NCBI GenBank assembly: GCA_039545355.1 | Contig: BCJJ01000029.1 | Span: 372,001-436,000 of the forward strand | Direction of reading: 5' to 3' | Origin: Trichosporon coremiiforme | Lineage: Eukaryota; Basidiomycota; Tremellomycetes; Trichosporonales; Trichosporonaceae | DNA length: 64,000 nucleotides | Part shown: positions 19,364-31,292 of the stretch, piece by piece | Position numbering within the stretch: position 1 is the stretch's first letter | Layout: each line of letters opens with the position of its first letter | Position numbers and translations under genes: made by a program | The notes under the pieces: model-generated | Database searches by the model: none | Seen by the model: only the letters and a program-made list of their open reading frames with translations | What the model was told of the DNA's origin: nothing

Positions 19364-22300
19364 TTAACGGCGGGAACGGTCGCTACCAGCAACGAGCGAC
19401 TCGTAGAGGCCACCAGCCGAAGCCTCGTTGCGGAGCTGGATCATGTATATGATACCGGTGCGCTGTCCCTGGTCCGAGATTTCGACAGCCACACCTGTCC
19501 GGGCGACGCGTTCGATGCCGTCGGTGAGGACAATGGTCGAGATAATGACAGATGACTTGCGCTTGTCGGATTCGACGACGAGCTGCTTGACGTTACGGCC
19601 CTTCTCAACGTAGAGCTTGAGCTTGCCATGGCCGAGCGACTTCCACTGACCGTGGCCCTGCTGAAGGAAGACCTTGCACTTCATCTGCGCGGAGATGACG
19701 GCCGGACCAGTGAGGGTGGCGGGCTGCTCCTCGTGGGGTTCGTCCTCTTCGTCATCGACCGTCGTAGGCGGGGCCGAGTTGCTCTTCAGCGCGACGAAAC
19801 GCTCCGACGGCGCCTGGATTTGCTCGATCGGGACGGGCATCGACTGAGTGGAGAAGGCAGATTGCGTCGAAACGGTGGAGTGGAACGTGTCAGTGCGGTG
19901 GTAGGGCTCTGTGGACCTAGCGCGAGGCATAACTGCCGGCGACATGAGATTCGGCGAGGAGCCACCAGAGTCCGAGAAGTTGTCGTTGTCGCCTCCACGG
20001 ATCTGGGGTACAGGCGGAAGGTCGTCGAGTCGGCGGTCGGACAACGGTCGCATCTCAGGCTGGAACTGTCGAGGAGGGCCGGGCATCTGCTGCTGTCCGA
20101 ACGACTGAGGAGAGTAGCCGTTCTGCTGGAAAGGCATCGGGGGCTGCTGGCTCGGGTAGCCGCCGGAAACGCCTGACCTATCCGAGTCGTTAGATCGCAT
20201 AGACAGGTTCCGAGTACCGTTGATGGCTGTGAAACCGCCCTCTGAAACTGGGCTCGTCACACCAAGACCAGGGTACTGACCCGGCGCGCCGTTGTGTTGA
20301 GGGCCCCTCGTCAAAGAGGCGCCACGAGTGGGTCGGACGGCGGTTGGCTGCGGAGCACCTTGGGACTGAGAAGCCGAAGAAATCTGTGCTGATGGCCAGT
20401 TCATGGTCTGACCCGGCATCGTTTGACCCGGCATGATCTGGCCAGGCGCTGTTGGGGTAGGCATGGTCTGGCCCGGCATCGTCTGCCCAGGCTCCAGCGA
20501 CATCTTGCGCATCTGCGGGACGAGAGGCCCGCCCGGGGCCGAGGCGTAGTTATCGCCATGGGATGAACTGGACGGAGCCGCGGGGAAGTACGAGTGCTGG
20601 CCCGAGGACGCGGGAGTTCGAGGAGCACTTCGGTCGACGGGGGAAGGCGCCTGCGATGAGAGCGAGGGGGTCTGGACGACGGGTCGCGGCGCTTGTCCTC
20701 CGGCAAAGTCGATACACTCCGTGATGCTCTTCAGCATCTTGTCGCGCTCGATCTCGGACTCGCAGTGAATGACGAAAGTCTCCTTGCGCATCACAGTGAC
20801 AGCCAAGACATTGCCTGACAGTCAGTACAGCGTCAAGAGCGAGTTGTTGCTCGCTTGGAGCTCCACGTCAAACTCACTTTGCTCGCCCTCCATGACCTGA
20901 AGGTGTTTGCCTGCCAAGGGCGGGTATGCAAGCCACATCTCAGGCATGGGGCCGCCTTCTCCAACACGGCTTGGTTGAGCCCGCGCCACTTCCTGTGCCT
21001 TGCTCGCTTTCTCACTCGCCTCCATACGGTCGGTGATCAGGAACAAGTCTGTCAAGACGATGATATGGGCACGACGGTGAACAACAGGCTGACCGTTGCA
21101 AGACGGGGTGAAGTAAACGATACCGTCGTGGGACGATCGAAGTCCACGGGTGTAGGTCAGATTCGGCGGGCTCATTTGCAGCTTGCATTTCTGTCCGTTA
21201 GCTTAGTGTTCACCTGTAAGGAAGCTATGCAGCACGACTCACTCTCGGCTGCATGGTGAACAAGTCAAGAGTACGCTCCGTGTCGATGCGGAGTTCGAGG
21301 TCAGTGATCGAGGAGCGATGAGACGCCGGCGACATGGTTCCGCGACTAGGGGACTGAGTCACGCTCGTCGCAGCAGAGCTGCGGCCGCTCTCTCCCCGGC
21401 TGTTAAACGAGGACAAGCTGTGGGATTAGCTAAGGACGTCGACGGTGTAATAGCACGCACACAGACTGCGACTCGATCGAGCTATCACGACCAGAGCTCT
21501 CCTGGCTCGCGCGTAACTTCTCGTTCGCCCAACTCGCCTCCCGAGACTGTCCACCATTGCTTCCGGACACTGACGGGGGCGGCGAGTCTTCCTCGGAGAC
21601 ATCAAGCTCCAGTCGCAACTCGACATCCTTGATGATACCCTCGAGCTTCTGGTTCGCCGCCAGCAGCAGACGGTGATCGCTACGGCCCTCCGTAGTGTTT
21701 TGCAGCAGTCGGGCGTACAATTTCCGGTAGTAGCGCACTCGGTGATAAGGAAGGAGGAAGAGCGAGTCGAGAGTCCATTGTTCCAGTGGTGGAGTCGGCG
21801 GTGACTTGGCCGTCACATCTACAAGAATGCTTGGGAGCGTCGCATTCTTCGAGATTGGTGCATAATTGTCGAATCCGGTCATGAACACGGTGGCGTAGCG
21901 GCTGTATGACGGCTCCAGGTCGTCGACCTGCACGTTGTCAGTTCCCTTGCCAATCGAATGCGTTGTGAGAGCACGTACCCATCGCATGAGAAGGTCGCCC
22001 AAAGCCTTGGGACTACTTTGGGGATTCGTTCCGATGTCCTTCAATCGCTGCAGGGGTGAGCACAGGTCCATGTGGTTCGAGATCGGCTGTCGTGGCCAAG
22101 AGAGATGCGACTCACTGCTCCAAAGGAACGATTGGCCCGGTAGACGGCCTCGACTGCTCGAAACATGGCGTCAAGCTTCGGCGGGGGAAGGTCTCGTCGC
22201 GACCATGCTGCCGCAACTCGCTGCAATCGTGTTAGCACCGGGGGGCGGCCCACAAGCATGAGCTATCCTTACCCTGATAACGAAAGTGAGCTGCTCGACG

Positions 22301-22608
22301 TAGACCTTCTCGGTGTCCATGAGGTCCGTGAGCGGATTCCGCGTCGACGGCGACTCGGGTTCGGGTTCGGCGGGCAGCTCGCGGGCATGCTGCTGTGGTC
22401 GGGGCTGAGTCTGGTTCATGTTGAGCGGGGGAGGAGGAGCGACATGGTTTTGAGATCGAGGCGATAGAGGGCTCCAGCTGCCGGACTGGACTGAGGGATC
22501 TGTGCGAATCGGCGCGAGAGGAGCGGTAGGGGGAGGGGGAAGTGGAGCCTGATACCTGGAAGGACCGGCGGTGGCCTGGTACTGCGCCACCATGGTCGGC
22601 GCGTTCAT
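19364..22608 (-). CDS. Rho guanine nucleotide exchange factor (DH-PH protein)
   Basis: Seven exons (22273-22608, 22116-22220, 21979-22047, 21461-21927, 21243-21417, 20878-21190, 19364-20814) encode 971 aa. DH-PH proteins load GTP on Rho-family GTPases at the cell cortex to direct polarity, cytokinesis or wall synthesis. After a Pro/Gln-rich N-terminus, the DH domain starts at about residue 93 (LMDTEKVYVEQLTFVI) and continues through LKDIGTNPQSSPKALGDLL, the LDSLFLLPYHRVRYY segment (the family's P-x-Q-R-x-x-x-Y helix) and TEGRSDHRLLLAANQKLEGI. The PH domain spans about 400-540 (VYFTPSCNGQPVVHRRAHII, FLITDR, TFVIHCESEIERDKML). A Pro/Gln/Met-rich linker leads to a second PH-like or Ran-binding-like domain near the C-terminus (MKCKVFLQQGHGQWKSLGHG, about 862-960). 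The last domain suggests a fungal-specific GEF class; the target GTPase is unknown. Confidence 0.88.
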
Positions 22609-25600
22609 CGGGACAGACTCGGGTCGGAGAAGGGCGTGCGGGCGGTAGTAGTACAGTAAACGAGCGTGATGTGTGGTATTAGGAAGAAAAGTAGGTGGTA
22701 GTGTCCGAGATGGAGAGGGTCGAAAGAATGTTGGTGTGGTTGGTTGCAGTGGTCGATGATCGATGGTATGGACGGATGGATGGATGTCTGCGGTGGCCTG
22801 GGCTAGCTAGACTGGCTGAGTCTAGAGTCTGGGTCGTAGTGGGTAGGGCTCGCCGGTGCAGGGCTCCTCCTTTGTCCAGTCAGAGCGCTGTCCTGGGGTG
22901 TGGTGTGGTGTGCTTGTGTGTGCCCCTTGTGGGTGTGTGTGCAGGCAGTCGCCCTTGTCCCTCTGCTCCTGCCGCCCTGCGGCCCTGCGCGTGGCGTGAG
23001 GACGACGGTATGCTCAAGGGCAGCGAAGGGTTCAAGCTTAAGGCGAGGCCGGCGCGGAATCAATCTCGCGTACCTGCAGCTGACCGCGGGAGTGCGGCCT
23101 GAGCCAGACGTTGAAAGACGCGAGCGCGCGCCGCAGGAAGTCCAGGAAGCCCCAGGATCGACACGGGGCGATCGAACCCAACTGACGGGACCAACTCCAA
23201 CAGCGACACCGTCAACCAGTCAAGGCCGAACACACAACTCTCGGCCGGCGATGAAGAGCGAATGCACACACAACACACGCTGAACACACAGAAAACGAGC
23301 GGCGGAGGTGGGACGGGTGTTGGAGCGTGTGGATGTGCGATGAGTGGTGGACGGGGAGGATAGATGGGGAAACAAGGATCACAAGGACCGGCTCGCTCCA
23401 GGTATCAAAGACCAAAGGTGTGACCGGGACGGAAGCCAGGGTTGATGCCGTGATTGTGGACTAAGGATTGCAGCTGGCACCGGCCTCGCAGCTCGTGGCC
23501 GCACACTTGCGCCCAGCCGGGCAAAGGTAACCAAGCCCAGCCCCATTAGACGCGTCGCTGGCCACTATTAATAGAAGCCACGCGAAAGTGTAAAGCGGCG
23601 CATGCGAGACATGTCAGACTCTAATCGGGCCGAGTTCTGGATTTGGAAAAGCTAAGTGTAACCATGGACGTGGCGGCGGGCGGGGCACGGGGCTCGCGTG
23701 GAGGAATCGTGAGATTGTGACGACTGCTTCACGATGTCACCCGTCGTCGCCCCTCAACCCCCTTCGAGATCTTGAGCTACCTGAGAGCCAGGCCGTTGGC
23801 GTCCGGTGGCTACGGTGGCGACAGCAGCAAATGCTTTGCAGGGAGGCCCGGCGCGCCCGGCGTCCGGCCCACAGGGTCCGGACCAGGGACGGCAAGGGTC
23901 GCAGGATGAAACTCTATCACCATCCTGCATTGGGCAGTCCTCGCAGGTGCACGTCAGGAGTGTCAGGGCGTCAGGAGCAGGCCACAGGCCCTCGACGCAA
24001 TTTCAATTCATCCAGACGCTGCTTGATGCCCATAACTCAACCTGCACATCAACTCTGTCGTCAGTGGTGCAACCTCGAGCAGGTGCGAGCAGCGCCAGCG
24101 ACAGCCAGATGAGTGTGCCGATTCATTGGTTTCCACATCCCTGGTGCCGTGGTCGACGCCGAGGTGCGAAGCGACGTGTGCGTACCGAAAGACGCGACTG
24201 AATCGTGCCCGGCTCCATAGACTTTGGTCTTCCCTGCCGGGCTTGTTACGAGTGCAAGTTTGGGATCTGGTGACTCCCTCCCGGCGACGGCCATCCTGAC
24301 TCCAAGACCGCTCTGCGGCCGTGCCGTTTGTATGCGTAGTCCGACAGCCAACAACTCACACCCGGCGTAGTGGGATCACCGCTGAGCTAAACGATCGTGT
24401 TTGAATGCCCCGACGGCGTCTTGTTTGGAGTTCCTCTTGGGGTAAACGGGAACGATTATGCACCTTGCAAAAACCGAAAAGTGGACGGCGGGCGGCGGGC
24501 GGGCAAGGCACAATCGGTTGCGTCTCGTCGGTTCTGCACCCCTGGCGCGCGCCCAGGCGCCCATGGAGCTACTGTCGGAAGTCGGAGTTGAAGAGGAAGG
24601 TGCGCAGTTCGGCTGACGCTGCTTAGTGCGCTTGGGATGAATAAACCGGCCCGGCTGGCTGGAACGTCTGGGCGTGATCACCGCATGCACCGCACATGGA
24701 CAAACGTCACTTGGCTAGCGTCTCACTCCTTCGGGTGGCTAGGTGGGCTGCAGGCTAACCAAACGATACACCGCGTCACTCGTCACCCCCGCCTGCCCAG
24801 CCAGCGGCAGCCCTGCTCGCTTCCTCGCTGAATACCGCGAACCCTCCGTCCAACACGTCCATCCACCCATGTCGACTTGCACCCTGCCCGGCACCGCGCT
24901 CGGACTCTCTGCCAAGCAAAAACGAGGCGTCGCAGTGCATATGTGCACCCCGCTCGGCCTCTCTCATGCGCAGCAGCTCTCATACTGCACGCAGCACTTG
25001 TCCTGCGATGGGCTCAGTCTGGCCGGTTCATGGGCCGCCTTCCAACCTGATCCTGCACTCCAGCCTCCCTCATGTACACCTGGGCCTTCGGCCCATGACC
25101 CTCGTCACCCTCACGGATCGAGGACCGCGCACGTTCGCCGCAGCACTACGGACATGACCCACGGCCATGTTCCACAAGAAGCAGCACCCCATGCTTTATA
25201 AAGAGCAATCGTTCAACTTCGGATGCTGTGCCCGCGGCCCATCTGCGGCGCACGCGGACTTGGGCTCGCAGTCCCCCCATGCGCAAGGCGATGCTCACTC
25301 ACCATCAGTAGCCATCCGATGTCTCGGCGGTCTCGGCACGGCCGTACTGCAGATTACGGCTTCCATCAGTCCGAGCTTGACTGACTGCGCCCGGCGCCCG
25401 ACACACACACGCCCATCGCACTGTCAGTGGCAGTCGCGGCAAACCGTACTGATGCAACCCCAGCTGATCTAAACAACTTATATTTCATCGTCTGGTCTAC
25501 TGTTCATTCGAGACGACATTAAGGATAACTACAGGCGCAGCCTGTTCGCCAGTGCAAAGAGTCGAACTGCCGAGGGCCGTACCAGGCTTATTAACTTGGA

Positions 25601-25629
25601 AGCTGGGGGAAGAACTAACGCTGAAGCGC
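22609..25629. other. 3-kb region without supported genes
   Basis: It lies between the RhoGEF start (minus strand) and the 3' end of the Gly/Ser-rich gene. Open frames are short, overlapping and without family resemblance. The first kilobase should hold the RhoGEF promoter and leader. It includes GT-rich runs near 22895-22950. I see no tRNA, transposon or repeat array. Confidence 0.4.
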
Positions 25630-26730
25630 TTAGTCGCAGTCGCAGTCCTTGTGGTCGCCCTTGTGGCCGCCCTGCGAGCCACCCTGCGAGCCAGAGCTAC
25701 CGCCCCAGGAGATAGAGCCACCTCCGCTGCCGCCGGTGGTGTTGGAGCCGCCCGAGATGCTGCCACCGCCAGTGCTGCTGCCTCCGCCGGAGATGCTGCC
25801 GGAGCCAGTTGAGCTTCCGCCGCTGACGGAACCGCCGCCCGAGACGGAGCCACCTCCGGAACCGCCAGTCGAGCCCGAGGTGGTGCTGGACGAGCCGCCC
25901 GAGACGGTGGCCGAGCCAGAAGAACCGCCGGAGCCGGAGACGGTGCCGGAGCCACTGCCGCCGCCGGAAATGCTGCCGCCGCCGCTGGAGCTACCGCCCG
26001 AGATGCTGCCGCCACCGCTGGAGCTGCCACCGCCGGAGGTGCTGCCGCCGCCGAGGATGTTGCCGAGGCCGCCGAGGCCGCCGAGGATGCCGCCGCCGCT
26101 GGAGCTGCCGGAGGAGGACGAAGAGCCGCCCGAGACGGTGGCGGAGCCGCCGCTGCCGCCGACGGAGCCCGAGCCACCCGAGCTGCCGCCGCCGGAGATC
26201 GATCCGGAGCCACCCGAGCTACCGCCGCCCGAGATGCTGCCACCGCCGCTGGAGCTGCCGCTGCCCGAAACGCTGCCGCCAGAAGTGCCGGTGCCCTGCT
26301 GGCCGTTACCGTTGGAGGAGGAGAGGCCGGCGGAGCCCGAGCCCGTGGTGCCGGGGAGCTGGATGCCGCCGCCGCTGCCGCCCGAGATGGAGCCGGAGCC
26401 GGAGCCGCCCGAGGTGCTCGAGCCACCCGAGCCGCCGCCACCGAGGCCGCCGAGACCGCCGAGGGAGCCGAGGCCACCGAGACCGCCGAGACCCCCCAGG
26501 CCGCCGAGACCGCCAGAGCCTCCCGAGCCGCCCGAGCCGCCGGAACCGCCGCCGAAGAGACCGCAGATGGAGCAGCCACCAGAGCCGCCACCGCCGCCCT
26601 TACCGCCGAAGAGGCCGGAGAGGAGGCCGAAAGTGCGCTTCTCGGGCACGGCGGCGTTGTCGACGGGACGCGCGTCAACGGCGGCAAGCGCGGCCGCGAG
26701 AGCAAAGAGGGTGGTGGGCGAGACCTTCAT
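25630..26730 (-). CDS. Secreted Gly/Ser-rich silk-like repeat protein
   Basis: One exon of 366 aa. Residues 1-20 are a clear signal peptide (MKVSPTTLFALAAALAAVDA), followed by a short propeptide ending in a Kex2-type site, Lys31-Arg32 (AVPEKR). The mature protein begins TFGLLSGLFGGKGGGGGSGG, has a Cys pair (CSIC), a GGLGGLGGLGG stretch, and then about 250 residues of imperfect GGSISGGGSS and GGSGGSATVSGG repeats with almost no other residue types. The C-terminus turns acidic and His/Asp/Cys-rich (HKGDHKDCDCD), which could bind metal. A TATA box sits about 90 bases upstream. I do not recognise a family; the composition suggests a cell-wall, capsule-associated or adhesive structural protein. 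The antisense strand is also open for 365 codons, a by-product of Gly/Ser codon use. Confidence 0.8.
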   Translation of the reverse strand: MKVSPTTLFALAAALAAVDARPVDNAAVPEKRTFGLLSGLFGGKGGGGGSGGCSICGLFGGGSGGSGGSGGSGGLGGLGGLGGLGGLGSLGGLGGLGGGGSGGSSTSGGSGSGSISGGSGGGIQLPGTTGSGSAGLSSSNGNGQQGTGTSGGSVSGSGSSSGGGSISGGGSSGGSGSISGGGSSGGSGSVGGSGGSATVSGGSSSSSGSSSGGGILGGLGGLGNILGGGSTSGGGSSSGGGSISGGSSSGGGSISGGGSGSGTVSGSGGSSGSATVSGGSSSTTSGSTGGSGGGSVSGGGSVSGGSSTGSGSISGGGSSTGGGSISGGSNTTGGSGGGSISWGGSSGSQGGSQGGHKGDHKDCDCD

Positions 26731-26816
26731 TGTAAGGAGTGTGTGAGGTAAGGAGTGTGGGTGTCTAGCGACTGGCTTGTGGAAGACGAGAAGTAGATGC
26801 CAAGGAAAGCCCGTTC

Positions 26817-26823
26817 TTATATA
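26817..26823 (-). promoter_or_regulatory. TATA box of Gly/Ser-rich secreted protein gene
   Basis: On the minus strand the sequence reads CCTATATAAG, a near-perfect TATA box, about 87-93 bases before the ATG at 26730. Strong TATA boxes are rare in this window and fit a regulated or highly expressed gene. Confidence 0.6.
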
Positions 26824-29800
26824 GGCAACTGAGGTTGGTCAGATCGGGGAAAGAACAGCGCCCCTTGGGATCTCAAGGGAATCTCGAGCGCAGCGGCGCC
26901 AGTGTTGCATGGGCACGCCGAGCTGTGCCTGTCACAAGTATCATTTGTCGACATGCAACGTGAGGTGCAACGTTCCAAACAAGCAGCAGAGAGCAAGTGG
27001 CAACCTTGAGTCCGTGTGGTGCAGTTTCGCGCTGGTGACTACAACCTAGAAATCGACTGTGCCGGGAGCACACAAGGTTTACGCTGCCAGGCGTGTGTCA
27101 TGTTCTATGGTTGGGTGCCTCGCTGACGCTGACGAGAGACAAGTCGTTGGCATGTTCTGAGCCGATGGGTGCCACGAGCCGACTGCCAAATATCCCCTGG
27201 AACGCACTCTAACCTGTGACAATCGCGCCGCTTGGAAACAGATGATACGCGTGAGACGCCAGTGCATCAGTTATCGGTGATTTTCGGCCAATGCGCATGT
27301 TAAGCTTCTCGCCGGGCGCGACACGAAACGACAGGTGCAATGCGTTGAGAGGTAGCTGGGAGCCATTAAAACGCCCAAACTCAGAATTCTTATGCGAACA
27401 CTTGCCGCTCAAACGGGGCCAAACCACCGCTCGGAAGTGGTAGTGCGAAGCATGCTCAGAATTATCACCAGATCGGCGCTGGCTATGCATACGGGGTATC
27501 TCACATCGACAATGAGGGGCCCAGGTTGCTCGACAGTAGCCTGCCTGGCACTTTCTCAACGACCGCATCTCGCATGACGCTGTGGTGTGCCAATCGGCTG
27601 CCCATGCAGGGGAAGAAGCCGTAGTGCCACTGGAACCGAACGCTCCTGTGCTCCTTGGGGCATGTTGCGCGGGTTTCGGGCTGTCGGACCTGTGGGACCT
27701 GGTTGTGTTCTGAAGAACTTTAATCAACCTGAAACGCTCCGACCGAATCTAGCGAATCCTTCGGTGCTGCGACGCAGTTGCGCCATGTTTCTCACCGGTG
27801 GGACTCTGTCCGTGTCGGGTTTGCATAGCGAGTGGAGGCGGGCCCATACTGCATGCGCACCCGCATGGTTGCTGGAAATGTGTGCGATCACGCCGGGAGC
27901 AATGTTTCTGCCCGGCACACAGTTGAAGCTCTTGTTTGGGTTCGAAACAGCGGTACGGGCGTCTGATAGGCGAGGGCCACCGCCTGAGCTTCAGCGGCGC
28001 GTAGCGCGACACGGTGCCCAGAACGGTGGGTCTAACGTCGGGTCGAGCGCGGGTGTCGTTTGGGGATGGGGTCGTTACGACATGCGCTTTTCCACCTTGT
28101 GCATCTCGTGCATCTTGTGGCCGTTGCGAGGCCGATGCGACCGCACGGTTCTAAATCGCGAACTACCGCCGCGAAACTAGACCCACGACCGAGATCTCGT
28201 CGCCAGCGCGGAGCAACGCCGGCTGCAATTGCACACCGCCCACAACGCAGGTTCAGGACGCACTCCCGCTCCCCTGCGTACCATACTCACTTGGGTCCAG
28301 GCCGCCCTCCGCTGACCCCCTTCCCCCTCTCGCAGCACACACCACCGTGGAGCGAAGCATGGCGCGGAACAACCAACGGAAACGAGCAACCCTGCCCAGC
28401 AATGCGAGTCCGCACCCACCATGGCCCAATACTGTGGTACGGAGTAACGGGACCTCTGCACTTCGCAGATTCCCTCACACATTCCGGCTGGGTCATTAGC
28501 GGATCCACGACATCACAGTGCAGGCTGGCGTCATAGGGCGCAGAACCCTCAACCCAGACTCGCTCCGGGTACACTAGGCGCCGCTGCGTAGTGAGGCTGG
28601 TATTACCGCCTTCACCGCGCACAGCTTCGCCGAGACGAGCTAGTCCAGGCGCAGATTGTGCAGAGGAGCCTGCTGGCTTTCTGTCAGGGCCGGTGTCCTG
28701 CCCGGTCGCGACGGCGAGGAGGACAACGGACCGATATAGAACAGATTGCGGCGTTGACCACCCACTTCCATCTCAAACTCGCGGCGAGCACGTTGCTCGG
28801 GCCATCTTCGTTGAGCTTGCAGTTTTATCTTGTCAGGCGGTGAAACGACCTTACTCTTCCTCGTGTCTCGTACCGGGGTTCGCCAACAGCGAGGGACGCC
28901 TGGCACTGGCCAACAGCGTACATGTTGGCAACGCATCGAGTGCCTGCGGCAGTCGCCTCCTTTCTGGATATGCATAAACTATGGTCTTCGATCTGTACGT
29001 GAAGCCCTGGGGCAAACAGTGTTGAGCAACCGTTACAGCGGGGCGAAGTCTGGTCCACAGCATAGCCTGACCCGATGGACGGAGAGCTGAAGACAGACCG
29101 TCGAGGCACTAGTTGCGAGCAGCAACCCATTTCGAGAGTCGGGCCAGGCATGGCCGCGCCTCGATGCTCTGCGGAATCTGAAGAGACCGTGTCGCGGATG
29201 GACCCAAGCGCAGTCGGCTCTCAAGGTATCGTGAACGGGAGTCTCAATCTCGGGCACCAAGAGTGAAGCAATCGACGGGCAGAACTGACCATGTCAGCTC
29301 GCTTGCATGCTGCAGGCATGGAGTTCGGCCAAGGTTCTCAACTGCCGTTTGGGCCTGTCACGCCGGTCCAGGCCGGACAGGCACATGGCGTTTTGCAGTT
29401 TGGAGTTCAGAGCTTGGAGTCTGTTGCTTTGCCCCAAACAGCGACTAGTGCAGACGGCGGCCGAGACCAGCTACGGTTTATCTAAGCAGCGAAGAAAGCT
29501 AAGATGCCGAATGGCTCCCACTCGTTTGCGTTTCGGAGCATAAGCACGACGCGACACGAGGGGTAATGGGGCAGCACCGCGTAGGTCTGGCCGCCGATCG
29601 CCACAACTGGCTGCCGGCCCGCGTTCCAGGCAAACAGACTTGTCATGCACCGAATACATTACCGGCATGTGTTGCTTCCTGGTGAACCGATTAGCAAATG
29701 AGAAGCTCGTCTGAGGAGAAGTGTAGGTTGATTCTGTTGTGGTGTTCATCCTGACACCCCTTGCATCTCCCTAGTGTTCGTCACAAGGGGCACAGGTCCG

Positions 29801-31292
29801 AGTCGTATAAGCGTGTCATGCTTAGTCAAGCCTGGCACAGGTGCCCCGTGATGGCGTGCGCAACCTTCATAGTACTTCACTGCTGCTGCAGAAAAGGCTC
29901 AAGCGTGAGTAGCGCGGTATGTCGCCCGGGAACTGCATTCGGTGAGGACCACCGATGGCGCACTTGGTCAGTCACCTCATCTGCATTGTTTGCAAGTCAG
30001 TATCGATATATGTGCAACTGGCAGATTGACGGTGGATGGCGATGAGGGAGGTCCGACGATGAAAGCCAACCACCGACGGCTGAGTGGAGGAGTCAAGTTG
30101 TCGATGGCGCTTTGTGTGGTGAGTGTTCTTGCGTTCTCAGCCACTGCGTCCGTCGCAGACGGCTAATGTCTCCCTCGCTGGATATCACGATTCAGCGATG
30201 AGGAGATCGGTCGTGACGGCAGGCGTTAGCATCGAGTGGGCAAACCTCATAAATGCCTTTCTTTCGTCGAGTTGGCCGTAGACAGCCGTGGTAACAGGTG
30301 ACAGCCAACTGTCAGTGGCAGTCGTAAGACCCCGATGGTTCACGCAGCGGATCTGTAGACACGGTGTACAAGCATTCAGACCGCTGCGTACGCAATCGGT
30401 GAAGATGTAACGAATTCCTAGAAAGCACTGATCGCCTGTATCACCCGCAAAAGCACTCAAGGTGCTGCAGCAGGAGACAACATTGGAAAGCGATGGTTGC
30501 GGAGACTATCACTGTGGCATTTCATGTGCAGATTGCCATATCGGGAGTATCAGATTAGCGAGATAAGGCTACCCCTATGGACACCTCATTGTAGGTCACG
30601 TGACCGGTGATCAGACCTGGTACCGATAGCGAGATTAGCGCTGCACTTTTCAGTATCAAGTCGAAAAGTCAATGTCATGTGCAGGAACACTCTCCAGTCT
30701 TCCTCCGCTGCACCTGGCAGATATTCGAAGAGCAGTCATCGCTATAGACCATACATGAGAGTACAAGCACAGTTCATGTTCGCCTGCACAATGCATCAGA
30801 GCCACGCCGCGGGGTGTAAGAGGGTCGGACCGAACAAAGGTGGGTGGCGAAAATGACAAAGGGTGACGTGTAAAGCGGAAGCAAACTTGTCACTCCGTCT
30901 GCGTAGAATGGTGAACGGAGGTCATTTCGCTGCCAGGAGCGCGCGCAGGCGCCAGGTGCGGGAAGCGCAGAGCAGCCAGTGCCCGCCAGAGAGCCTGTAA
31001 CCCAGCGCACCTGGAGCCAGCCAGCCCAGCCAAGAGCCGTTCGCAGGCCAGTGTCAAGGCCGGCCGCATAGGAGTGAATCGGTCATCCATCGGTGGCCTT
31101 TGGGGGTCTCTCGTGGCTCCGGCTCTGTCGACATTCGACATTCTTAGCCTCGACTCCGCCATCCTCACAACCCCACTCCCACTTCCTCCCAGTACTCACA
31201 TCACCGCCAAGCAATCTACTTACCCCGTTTCCAGGCTACACTCCGCCGTCCCCGCGCTGCAACGGCCCTCCACTGGCACATCGCAGCCCATC
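26824..31292. other. 4.5-kb gap between divergent genes
   Basis: It lies between the divergent starts of the Gly/Ser-rich protein gene and the KDM5 gene. Open frames are short and unlike known proteins. AT content rises around 28900-30800. The last 150 bases are C-rich leader sequence of KDM5; the frame is open back to 31074 but has no ATG before 31293. No tRNA, mobile element or repeat array is recognised. Confidence 0.4.

Noticed and set aside
25649..26746. 365-codon Pro/Glu-rich + strand frame
   Set aside because: Exact complement of the Gly/Ser repeat codons; it lacks a promoter, whereas the minus frame has a signal peptide and TATA box.
28287..28622. Small minus strand frame ending at a GTGAGT donor
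   Set aside because: The donor-like site is attractive, but no acceptor gives a continuing protein and the sequence resembles no family.
31074..31292. N-terminal extension of KDM5
   Set aside because: The frame is open but starts with GTG and has no ATG before 31293; it is C-rich leader sequence.
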